A stretch of DNA of 5,855 bases. Origin: an uncultured Bacteroidales bacterium (GTDB lineage: Bacteria > Bacteroidota > Bacteroidia > Bacteroidales > UBA932). Below, piece by piece: positions 1-5,638 of the stretch (position 1 is the stretch's first letter; every line of letters starts with the position of its first letter). Under the pieces are notes generated by a model. It was not told the DNA's origin. It was given only the letters and a program-made list of their open reading frames with translations, and ran no database searches. The position numbers were made by a program, and so were the translations under genes. Where the stretch lies: assembly GCA_946405645.1 (NCBI GenBank), contig CAMJHW010000097.1, forward strand, positions 1-5,855, read 5' to 3'.

Positions 1-479
1 GAAGGCAGGGAGTCTGTAGAGAACCCGAAACCCCAGATGTCGAACAAGGGGCCGGCAGCGACATCCACACACCCTCCGGTCTCAGACCAAATGTCGCGGG
101 AGAAAGAATAAATATCGGAAAACAGCCGGCTCGGGACAATGGTCTCACCGGCGTTGAAACGGCTCAACTGCGAAGCCTTGTTATATCCGGACAACGTGGT
201 ATCAACCAAAGTAAGTATGGAATCGATGGCCGTGGCAATATCTTCTCGAGGTACATGGACCCCGGAGGTGTTGATCTTGACGCTGTAGGTTCCGCCCTGG
301 GCGTACCCCGTGAAAGCGACGTAGCGGCCGCGGCCGGAGCAGGATACGATAAGCAAAGCGGCGACAGTGGCAAATGCCAGTCCGACACCATGGACTATTC
401 CAGACCGGCTATGGATGCCGGACAACCCGCGAGACCGGGCTGCGGGAACGCAAGGCATGGAACGAAAAGGAAGGATCAT
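1..479 (-). CDS. apbE: FAD:protein FMN transferase, ApbE family lipoprotein (N-terminal part, runs off window)
   Basis: ApbE enzymes use FAD to attach FMN covalently to a threonine of partner proteins, such as NqrB/NqrC or RnfG/RnfD, on the outer face of the inner membrane. 159 codons are visible. Residues about 27-46 are hydrophobic and end in a lipobox (LIVSC, Cys47), so a periplasmic lipoprotein is likely. After it come the family's opening strand (GGTYSVKI, 62-69), the LSRFN motif (105-109) and the substrate-pocket region GGCVDVAAGPLFDIWGFGF (135-153), which matches the ApbE pattern of D-x-x-x-GPLxxxWGFG. The C-terminal half, including the metal-binding part, lies outside the window. The start is ATG at 479; a second in-frame ATG at 458 would give a shorter and more usual signal peptide. 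There is no Shine-Dalgarno sequence, which is common in Bacteroidota, but a -7 element lies 25 nt upstream. The gene is transcribed divergently from the FISUMP lipoprotein. The family call is strong; the flavinylation target is not visible here. Confidence 0.9.
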   Translation of the reverse strand, partial: MILPFRSMPCVPAARSRGLSGIHSRSGIVHGVGLAFATVAALLIVSCSGRGRYVAFTGYAQGGTYSVKINTSGVHVPREDIATAIDSILTLVDTTLSGYNKASQLSRFNAGETIVPSRLFSDIYSFSRDIWSETGGCVDVAAGPLFDIWGFGFSTDSLP

Positions 480-504
480 GGGGCGGAACGGCAAAGTATT
501 TGTA

Positions 505-512
505 CAAAGTTA
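505..512 (-). promoter_or_regulatory. Bacteroidota -7 promoter element for apbE
   Basis: TAACTTTG on the minus strand is a perfect match to the Bacteroidota -7 consensus TAnnTTTG and ends 25 nt before the apbE ATG at 479. The -33 TTTG is not at the ideal distance: the nearest one (minus strand, 529-526) leaves only 13 nt between the elements, so the upstream half is weak. Confidence 0.45.
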
Positions 513-534
513 ATGGTTTTTAAGTCAAAATGAC

Positions 535-542
535 GATATTTG
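535..542 (+). promoter_or_regulatory. Possible -7 element for the FISUMP lipoprotein gene
   Basis: GATATTTG differs from TAnnTTTG at the first base only and ends 26 nt before the ATG at 569. This distance is similar to those at the other two start regions in this window. No clear -33 TTTG is seen at 19-21 nt. This is a weak call that rests mainly on position. Confidence 0.25.
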
Positions 543-568
543 TAAGTTAATTGATGACAAGGACCTTT

Positions 569-1561
569 ATGGACTTCAACAGATATCATATCCTGGGAAT
601 CGCACTTCTTGCATTGCTGTGCGTCACCTCCTGCAAAAAGGACAAAACCGAGAATTTCCTTAATCTTACGGGATCGCCGGAGTTCTCCATGCCCATCTTC
701 AGCGTTGCCGGAGACACCTACACTTTCACCGCCAAGGGCGTGACCGCCGACGACGGCACCAAAGTGCGTTATTATTGGTACAATTCCCCCTACCGCTCCG
801 CCAGGGACACTTCGGACACTTATTCCGTCACCATCACCGACACTCTCTGCACGGTCACGGTATATTGCGTCGCCTTCGCGGATGGATATTACAATTCCAG
901 CGCCTCTCAGAGCACCATCATACTCAAGCCCGGACGCGACGGCGGAAGCATCAGCGGCCTGGAATCCGTAGAAGGCCGTGACTTCATGTTCACGGACTCC
1001 CGCGACGGACACGAGTACCTCTGCACCACTGTCGGCGGCAAGGACTGGTTCAGGGAGAACCTTGCCTATAAGGGCAGCGGTATCCCGCTGGAGAATTGCG
1101 AGGCCGCCTCGGATGTCTTCGGAAGGTTCTACACCTGGCGTGAAGCCGTTTCAGCCTGCCCCGAAGGATGGCGTCTGTCCACTTTGAGCGACTGGGCCGA
1201 TGCGGCGGCAGCATCTTTGGGCACGACCCCGGACCCGAAGGAAAGATACTATTCCGCGGCCGGAGCCTTCATGGGAGACCTCTATCTCAACGGAAAAAAG
1301 ATCTGGGAGTATTGGCCGGAGGTAAAGATCACCGACCGTCTAGGTCTCTCGATGATTCCCCTCGGCTATGCCAACAAAACCGAAGGCAAGGCCGACTTCA
1401 AGTCCATGTACGACTACGCAGCCTTCTGGACCGCGGACGAGAAGGACGCGGAGCAGGCATATTACAGGTATTTCTACGATGAGAGTCCCGACCTTTTCAT
1501 CGGGAGCACTTCCAAGTCTTCATTCGCGGCCAACGTGCGTTGTGTCCGCGACCACGAATAA
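569..1561 (+). CDS. FISUMP-domain lipoprotein with an N-terminal Ig-like region
   Basis: This is a predicted surface or periplasmic lipoprotein of 330 residues from the ATG at 569. The signal peptide is short, with a hydrophobic run (ILGIALLALLC) and a lipobox VTSC, Cys22. Residues about 35-120 are rich in Thr, Tyr and alternating beta-type residues (YTFTAKGVTADDGTKVRYYW) and look like an Ig/PKD-like domain. Residues about 140-330 match the FISUMP domain (Fibrobacter succinogenes major paralogous domain): DGHEYLCTTVGGKDWFRENL, then GRFYTWREAVSACPEGWRLS, and near the end the AAFWTADE and ANVRCVRD motifs. FISUMP proteins are common in Bacteroidota and Fibrobacterota; their biochemical role is not established. 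Earlier in-frame starts exist (TTG at 551, ATG at 554). I prefer 569 because AAGGA lies 5 nt upstream and the weak -7 element then sits 26 nt away. It runs convergently into the ABC exporter with no bases between the two stop codons. Family call good, function unknown. Confidence 0.85.
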   Translation: MDFNRYHILGIALLALLCVTSCKKDKTENFLNLTGSPEFSMPIFSVAGDTYTFTAKGVTADDGTKVRYYWYNSPYRSARDTSDTYSVTITDTLCTVTVYCVAFADGYYNSSASQSTIILKPGRDGGSISGLESVEGRDFMFTDSRDGHEYLCTTVGGKDWFRENLAYKGSGIPLENCEAASDVFGRFYTWREAVSACPEGWRLSTLSDWADAAAASLGTTPDPKERYYSAAGAFMGDLYLNGKKIWEYWPEVKITDRLGLSMIPLGYANKTEGKADFKSMYDYAAFWTADEKDAEQAYYRYFYDESPDLFIGSTSKSSFAANVRCVRDHE

Positions 1562-3208
1562 TCAGATTCTCAGAACGGCATCGGCGATGCTGGTTACCGA
1601 CTCGCGGTGGGTGATCCATAGGATGGTCTTCCCGCCGCTTACTTTTTGTGACAGCCGCTGAAGGAGCATGTCTTCGGTGTCGCGGTCCAGCGCGGAAGTG
1701 GCCTCGTCGAGGATGAGGGCCCCTCCGGGGTGCAGCAGCGCGCGCGCTATCGCTATGCGCTGCGCCTGCCCCTCGCTAAGGCCGCTTCCCTTCTCGGAAC
1801 ATACGGTATCAAGCCCGTCGGGAAGGTCGAGGACGAAGTCGGCCACCGCAAGATGGAGCGCTTCGCGCATCTCATCCTCCGTGGCCGACGGATTGGCCAG
1901 AAGGAGATTGTCCCGCACGGTTCCGCTCATCAGGCTGTTGCCCTGCGGAACATAGCGGAAGTTGCATCGAGTGGCCGGGCTGGCGGGAACGGTTTCCGTT
2001 CCTGAATAGAGTACTACCGACCCTGAAGCAGGACGCAAAAGCGCAAGCACGAGACGCGTAAGCGTGCTCTTGCCGGCGCCCGTCACTCCCATGATCGCAG
2101 TGACCGACGAAGGTTTGAAATCATAGGAGAAATGCTCCAGAACGAGCTGGGGCTCCATTCCCTCCGGGACATCCGTATAGGCGAAAGTCACGTCTTCCAT
2201 CCTGATGCCGGGGGCCTTTTCGAAGAGGATGTCTTCACCTTCAGCCTCAAGAGGCAGCTCGGTCAGTTCGAGGATTCGCTCGACAGAAGTCAGTGAATGG
2301 ATAAAGGCGGGGATATGACGGCTGATGTCGGCGATCGGGCGCTGCACCTGGCCGACGAGCTGCAGGAATGCCGTCATCATACCGAAAGTGACTGCTCCCG
2401 ACTTGATGCCGAACACTCCCCAAAGGAACGCCGCGGCATAACCGGCCATGAATCCAACCCGCAGGAAGGAGCGCGCCGCAGCATTGTAGTTCAAGCGTTT
2501 GATGGTATTGTCCATAACTTCGCCCTGCAGGTCGTCAAGCTTGTCGACAACCCGGTCAGTACAGCCAAGGGTCTTGACCAGCACCCTCTGCTGGAGATGC
2601 TCCTGCATATGTCCCTGGATCTGGCTGTCCTTTGCGCGGATCAGTGAAGTAAGCTTTCGGATGGTTTTGAAGAACATCTTGCTGCCAATGGCGGCCACGG
2701 GCATCAGGATGAGCAATACCCAGAGAAGCGAAGGCTCCAGGGTGAAAAGGAAGATGGAAGCGGCTATCAGTTGTGCCAAAGTAATCAGGAAATCCGGTAC
2801 CCTGGTGCAGAGCAGGTCCACGACCACCCGGGTATCCTCCTCCAGGCGGTTGACCATATCGCCGGAATGGAAAGCCTCACGGCCGTTCCATTCGCTGGCG
2901 AGGACATGGCCGAACACCTTGGAGCGGAACTCGTTCTGAGTCCTGGTCACTATCATCCCCTCCCACCATCCGTAAGCCACGGACGAAACTACCTGCACAA
3001 GCATTATCCCGACCATGATGCCGACATACGTCCCGAGCGGGGCGGCGGACTCGCCGGTGGCTATATCCACAAGTGCCTTGCACACCCACACGAAGGACAT
3101 CGAAGCGGCGATCCTCACCACTCCGATGATCCAGCTCACGAGGACCTTGCCCCAGAGCGGACGGCCCATGGCCGCCAAACCCTTCACGCAGGTGCGGAAA
3201 TCCTTCAT
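1562..3208 (-). CDS. ABC exporter, fused transmembrane and ATPase domains
   Basis: A half-transporter of 548 residues that would work as a homodimer in the inner membrane, using ATP hydrolysis to export a substrate. Six hydrophobic segments are visible at about 22-50, 62-82, 138-158, 160-180, 250-268 and 272-290, forming a type-I exporter membrane domain. The ATPase domain follows: Walker A GVTGAGKST (374-382), Q-loop Gln422, signature LSEGQ (477-481, in place of the commoner LSGGQ), Walker B ALILDE (497-502), D-loop SALD (505-508) and switch His534. All catalytic residues are present. There is no N-terminal C39 peptidase domain, so it is not a bacteriocin-type transporter that cuts leader peptides itself. 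The protein ends soon after the H-loop, a little shorter than the usual 570-600 residues. It is last in the operon, 6 nt after the PqqD-like gene, which suggests that its cargo is what the upstream kinase, peptidase and PqqD-like protein act on. Homologues include lipid and multidrug exporters, so the substrate is inferred from context only. Confidence 0.9.
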   Translation of the reverse strand: MKDFRTCVKGLAAMGRPLWGKVLVSWIIGVVRIAASMSFVWVCKALVDIATGESAAPLGTYVGIMVGIMLVQVVSSVAYGWWEGMIVTRTQNEFRSKVFGHVLASEWNGREAFHSGDMVNRLEEDTRVVVDLLCTRVPDFLITLAQLIAASIFLFTLEPSLLWVLLILMPVAAIGSKMFFKTIRKLTSLIRAKDSQIQGHMQEHLQQRVLVKTLGCTDRVVDKLDDLQGEVMDNTIKRLNYNAAARSFLRVGFMAGYAAAFLWGVFGIKSGAVTFGMMTAFLQLVGQVQRPIADISRHIPAFIHSLTSVERILELTELPLEAEGEDILFEKAPGIRMEDVTFAYTDVPEGMEPQLVLEHFSYDFKPSSVTAIMGVTGAGKSTLTRLVLALLRPASGSVVLYSGTETVPASPATRCNFRYVPQGNSLMSGTVRDNLLLANPSATEDEMREALHLAVADFVLDLPDGLDTVCSEKGSGLSEGQAQRIAIARALLHPGGALILDEATSALDRDTEDMLLQRLSQKVSGGKTILWITHRESVTSIADAVLRI

Positions 3209-3214
3209 AACCGT

Positions 3215-3484
3215 CTATTCTTCAGCTATACCGGCTTCGATCCAGGTACGGGCGATGTTCTCGGCGTCCCTGGCGGCGATTTCCTCCTCGACCTCATACT
3301 TCTCGAGAAGGAGATTCTTGAGATCCTCGGGCGTAAACTCCTTTCCCTCTACGGACTTCCACAGATAAGCGGCAGAAGAGTTGAGCGAAATCATCTTGCT
3401 GAAATTGATCTGCGCGACGCTTTCCGGCGTCACTATGAACTCCTTGCCCAGCGGGCGGAGCCTGAATCCTTCGATAAGTTTCAT
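3215..3484 (-). CDS. PqqD-family protein (RRE-like peptide-binding domain)
   Basis: An 89-residue stand-alone protein. PqqD-fold proteins bind the leader part of a precursor peptide and present it to modifying enzymes; the same fold is the RiPP recognition element. The family pattern is clear: a beta-rich N-terminus with RPLGKEFIVTP (10-20), then ISLNSSAAYLWKSVEG (32-47), where the LN-x-x-AAYLW motif is diagnostic, then FTPEDLKNLLLEKYEV (50-65) and a final helix with Asp73 and Trp81 ending in EAGI. The start is the ATG at 3484, which forms an ATGA overlap with the stop of the peptidase gene. AGAAGGA lies 7 nt upstream. A longer in-frame reading back to 3646 would be out-of-frame translation of the peptidase gene and was discarded. 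Similar proteins occur next to HprK-like kinases in the so-called HPr-rel-A type clusters and as the B1 protein of lasso peptide clusters. Family call strong; bound peptide unknown. Confidence 0.85.
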   Translation of the reverse strand: MKLIEGFRLRPLGKEFIVTPESVAQINFSKMISLNSSAAYLWKSVEGKEFTPEDLKNLLLEKYEVEEEIAARDAENIARTWIEAGIAEE

Positions 3485-3927
3485 ATAAAAATCCTTCTGT
3501 ATATTCCCAGGATGATGCGCCGGAAGGGCATCAGACGGCGCCAGGCACGCGCCCGTCGCATGGCCTTCCGGCCCCTGCAGTCCACTTCCTTCGAACCATC
3601 TCTCAAAACGCTCATGGCCGTACCGGCGATATCTTCCCGCCGGCAACGCTCCACTCCTCGGAGATTGCCGTCACCCATCAGGGTGACCGTATCTCCGTCC
3701 AGGGCGAAAACGCGGTGCAGCACATAGGTTCCCTCTCTGATCTCGGCCAGTACGATGTCCCCGACATCGACGGTGCCTAGCTTGCGAAGGTTGACGTAGT
3801 CCCTGCCTCCGCGGATGAAAGGGAGCATGCTGTTTCCCTTGGTAGGGATTACAACATCCTTGCCTTCAGCCAGCATCGACTTCACCTCACCCAGCAGGAT
3901 GGCATTCGGAACTACGACCTTATGCAT
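3481..3927 (-). CDS. S24/S26-family peptidase, soluble, Ser/His signal-peptidase type
   Basis: A protein of 148 residues related to type I signal peptidases. The nucleophile motif is GNSMLPFI (31-38, Ser33). The box that holds the general-base lysine in bacterial LepB reads YVLHRV (68-73), with His71 in the lysine place, as in SipW-like and endoplasmic reticulum signal peptidases. It is followed by GDTVTLMGDGN (78-88) with Asp86, matching the GDN box of that group. VGDIVLAEI (55-63) is the usual core strand. There is no membrane segment in front of the serine, unlike true signal peptidases, so it may be cytosolic or held at the membrane by its basic C-terminal tail (RRLMPFRRIILGIYRRIFI, 130-148). 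The start is the ATG at 3927: AGGAGG sits 6 nt upstream, while ATGs at 3933 and 3957 lack a usable spacing. The gene overlaps the kinase gene by 8 nt and the PqqD-like gene by 4 nt, so translation is coupled. The likely job, inferred, is cutting the peptide handled by this operon. Confidence 0.82.
   Translation of the reverse strand: MHKVVVPNAILLGEVKSMLAEGKDVVIPTKGNSMLPFIRGGRDYVNLRKLGTVDVGDIVLAEIREGTYVLHRVFALDGDTVTLMGDGNLRGVERCRREDIAGTAMSVLRDGSKEVDCRGRKAMRRARAWRRLMPFRRIILGIYRRIFI
3492..3498 (-). promoter_or_regulatory. Shine-Dalgarno of the PqqD-like gene
   Basis: AGAAGGA on the minus strand, followed by seven bases (all but one T or A... TTTTTAT) and the ATG at 3484. It lies inside the 3' end of the peptidase gene and supports the short 89-residue form of the PqqD-like protein. 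Confidence 0.6.
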
Positions 3928-4816
3928 CGCCATCCTCCTTCCTGACCTCGGCCGCACAAACCCTGGCGGCCTCCTCGTCCGGAAGGCAGTCCAGCGTATA
4001 GCAAGGCACGTTCAAGGCTATATGCTCCAACGCCTCATGCTGGCCGTCCGCCATCATGCGGTCGGCCTTGAAGCCGGAGCAGGAGGAATACACGGAGGCA
4101 TACGACTCCAGGGTATTCTGCCGTTTGATGGTATTATGCTTTGCCTGGCGGATGCGCACGATGGCTCCGACCGGAGCGCTGACATTGCGGTAGCAAGGGG
4201 TCTTGCCGCTCCAGGGAGAGCCGTAAACACGAGTGACTCCATCGTCGCCGACACGCAGCACGGGATTGTCGTCGTTCATCAGCTCGCTGCCTTCTATATA
4301 TTTGAGCCACAGGCTGCTGTGGGTACTCTTTCCGGTGCCGCTCTTGCCAAGGAACAGATATCCTTTGCCTCCGTTCATTATCACGGATGCATGCATCTCG
4401 AGCGTCTTGTGGGGAGCGCTGCAGAATGCGTACATCAGCATCAGCGAATTGTTCACCGCGAACAAGGAAGAACTGGCCGAGCGCTTGAGAAGGGCAAGCC
4501 TCCCGCGGCGATAGTCCTTGGCCATCAGCAGCCTTCCGCAAGGAGGAAGCGAGGCGAGCGGAGCCATCTCCACAAGGCATCCCTCCGCGCAGGTGTACAG
4601 GTCCAGCCGAGGCTGGCCGTCATCCTCCGGCTCGACGACCAGCAAAGGGGTCTTCTCCATTTCCGGCAACTCCTCCACTAAAGAAAGCGTGAAAAGAGGT
4701 TCGCACACCGGAGCGGTGACGAAATCCCGATACTGGGTCAGAAGCGGCCAAAGGGGCGCTCCGTCCGGCATCTCGAGGTGAAAAGTATGTCCTGCTACGC
4801 AAAAAGCCTTGGTCAT
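3920..4816 (-). CDS. HprK-like P-loop kinase (HPr kinase-related)
   Basis: A 298-residue protein whose C-terminal half carries the HPr kinase/phosphorylase-type P-loop fold. Visible are MHASVIM (140-146; a His in this place is conserved in HprK), Walker A LGKSGTGKSTHSSLW (156-170), LMNDDNPVL (179-187) where HprK has its catalytic Asp pair (LVADD), YGSPWSGKTP (198-207), and a late VPCYTLDCLPD segment typical of related kinases. The first 130 residues do not resemble the usual HprK N-terminal domain, so the protein is a relative, not the regulator of HPr. HprK-like kinases are known as tailoring enzymes in lasso peptide clusters, where they phosphorylate the peptide's C-terminal serine (paeninodin type). 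The start is the ATG at 4816; a TTG at 4825 is less likely. It is first in a tightly spaced operon with a peptidase, a PqqD-like protein and an exporter. Kinase fold good; target residue and substrate unknown. Confidence 0.83.
   Translation of the reverse strand: MTKAFCVAGHTFHLEMPDGAPLWPLLTQYRDFVTAPVCEPLFTLSLVEELPEMEKTPLLVVEPEDDGQPRLDLYTCAEGCLVEMAPLASLPPCGRLLMAKDYRRGRLALLKRSASSSLFAVNNSLMLMYAFCSAPHKTLEMHASVIMNGGKGYLFLGKSGTGKSTHSSLWLKYIEGSELMNDDNPVLRVGDDGVTRVYGSPWSGKTPCYRNVSAPVGAIVRIRQAKHNTIKRQNTLESYASVYSSCSGFKADRMMADGQHEALEHIALNVPCYTLDCLPDEEAARVCAAEVRKEDGDA
3934..3939 (-). promoter_or_regulatory. Strong Shine-Dalgarno inside the kinase gene's 3' end, setting the peptidase start
   Basis: AGGAGG on the minus strand is followed by six bases and then the ATG at 3927. 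It lies within the last codons of the kinase gene and decides between three candidate starts. A full consensus site is notable in a phylum where such sites are often weak. Confidence 0.75.
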
Positions 4817-4838
4817 ATGTGGCAACGTTTACAATCTG

Positions 4839-4870
4839 CTAAGGTACACATAAAAACAATCTTTGGCAAA
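4839..4870 (-). promoter_or_regulatory. Promoter of the kinase-peptidase-PqqD-exporter operon
   Basis: On the minus strand a -33 TTTG (4870-4867) is followed after 20 nt by TACCTTAG (4846-4839), one mismatch from the Bacteroidota -7 consensus TAnnTTTG. The -7 element ends 22 nt before the ATG at 4816. Both elements and their spacing fit the phylum's sigma factor. Confidence 0.55.
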
Positions 4871-4928
4871 TGGAAAGTCCAAAAACGGTTTCTCGGAAAA
4901 TAAACGGGGAATAGTCGCGGTTTTTGAT

Positions 4929-4936
4929 TATCTTTG
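4929..4936 (+). promoter_or_regulatory. Bacteroidota -7 promoter element for the DUF4290-ftsK genes
   Basis: TATCTTTG is a perfect TAnnTTTG match ending 24 nt before the ATG at 4961. At the expected -33 place the sequence is G-rich and no TTTG is seen, so recognition of the upstream half may be weak. Confidence 0.5.
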
Positions 4937-4960
4937 TGGGTTAAGTATAAAAAACATTCT

Positions 4961-5638
4961 ATGGAAGCCACCAACGATACCATCAAGCTATATTACAATA
5001 CCGAAAGGGAGAAACTCCGGATGCCCGAATACGGACGCAACATCCTGGAGATGGTCGAGCAGCTCAAGCTGATCGAGGACCGCGACAAACGCAGCGAACA
5101 GGCCCGCGCCGTCGTCAAGGTGATGGAACTGCTCAACCCGCAGGTACATCAGCAGGAGAACTTCGAGCAGAAGCTCTGGGACCACCTCTACCTCATCGCC
5201 GGACTGGATCTCGACATCGACGCCCCTTACCCCGCCCCGGTCGTGGAGGATCTCGACTCCAAGCCCCGGGTGATACCCCTAAAGGGCAAGCCCGTCAAGG
5301 CCACCCATTACGGACGCAACATTGAGAGTATAATCGACCTCATCGCCTCCGAGCCCGAAGGCGAAGTCAAGACCGCGATGATCCGCTCCCTGGCCATCTA
5401 CATGCGCCAGCAGTACCTCATCTGGAACAAGGACAGCGTGGCCGACCAGACCATTTTCAACGACATCGAAAAGCTCTCGGACTACCGCATCAAGGTCCCC
5501 GAGGGCATAAGCCTCACCAGGATAGCCGACTCCGCCTCGTTCTCGAGGCCCGGAATGAGCATCAACGTCGGAGGCGTGCAGCAGCCGCAGAACCGCGGAT
5601 GGAACAACAAGAGAAGGAAAAACAACCGTAAGAAATAA
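4961..5638 (+). CDS. DUF4290 domain-containing protein
   Basis: A 225-residue soluble protein of the DUF4290 family, which is restricted to Bacteroidota and has no known function. There is no signal peptide or membrane segment. The opening IKLYYNTEREKLRMPEYGRN (8-27) is characteristic. The protein appears to be an internal duplication: YGRNILEMVEQL (24-35) and YGRNIESIIDLI (117-128) each begin a helical stretch with similar spacing, the first followed by ARAVVKVMELL, the second by AMIRSLAIYM. The C-terminus (208-225) is a tail rich in Asn, Gln, Arg and Lys (WNNKRRKNNRKK) that could bind nucleic acid. The start is the ATG at 4961; a TTG at 4934 would place the start codon inside the -7 element and is rejected. 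Its stop overlaps the ftsK ATG by one base, so the two are co-translated. The family call rests on recognition of the conserved N-terminus and the Bacteroidota context. Confidence 0.85.
   Translation: MEATNDTIKLYYNTEREKLRMPEYGRNILEMVEQLKLIEDRDKRSEQARAVVKVMELLNPQVHQQENFEQKLWDHLYLIAGLDLDIDAPYPAPVVEDLDSKPRVIPLKGKPVKATHYGRNIESIIDLIASEPEGEVKTAMIRSLAIYMRQQYLIWNKDSVADQTIFNDIEKLSDYRIKVPEGISLTRIADSASFSRPGMSINVGGVQQPQNRGWNNKRRKNNRKK
5030..5322 (+). repeat. Two copies of a 14-nt direct repeat marking the DUF4290 internal duplication
   Basis: TACGGACGCAACAT occurs at 5030-5043 and again at 5309-5322, in the same reading frame, encoding YGRNI in both cases. The surrounding DNA has diverged, so identity probably reflects conserved protein sequence plus codon preference, not a recent duplication. 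Confidence 0.6.

Noticed and set aside
325..336. Perfect 12-nt palindrome CGGCCGCGGCCG as a possible operator
   Set aside because: It falls inside the apbE coding sequence, just after the lipobox, where it encodes alternating Gly and Arg; GC-only palindromes of this kind arise easily in such codons.
476..1012. A 178-codon minus-strand frame over the FISUMP gene and the divergent promoter
   Set aside because: It is a mirror frame of the lipoprotein gene; no signal or domain is visible, and it would run through the apbE promoter.
1540..1600. Bidirectional terminator between the convergent genes
   Set aside because: Only a 4-bp inverted match (GAAT/ATTC) with no T-run was found.
3485..3646. 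Longer form of the PqqD-like protein starting at 3646
   Set aside because: The extra 54 residues are an out-of-frame reading of the peptidase gene with no PqqD similarity; the ATG at 3484 has a ribosome site and the ATGA overlap.
2771..3727. A 318-codon plus-strand open frame
   Set aside because: It lies antisense across three well-supported genes (exporter, PqqD-like, peptidase), has no domain pattern, and is rich in His, Pro, Arg and Gly as expected for a mirror frame of GC-rich coding DNA.
3815..4681. A 288-codon plus-strand open frame
   Set aside because: It is antisense to the kinase and peptidase genes, with low-complexity His/Gly/Arg composition and no recognisable motif; the minus-strand frames carry clear catalytic motifs.
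1562..4816. Complete lasso peptide biosynthetic cluster
   Set aside because: No asparagine-synthetase-like cyclase, no transglutaminase-like B2 protease and no precursor gene are present, and both operon ends are visible in the window.
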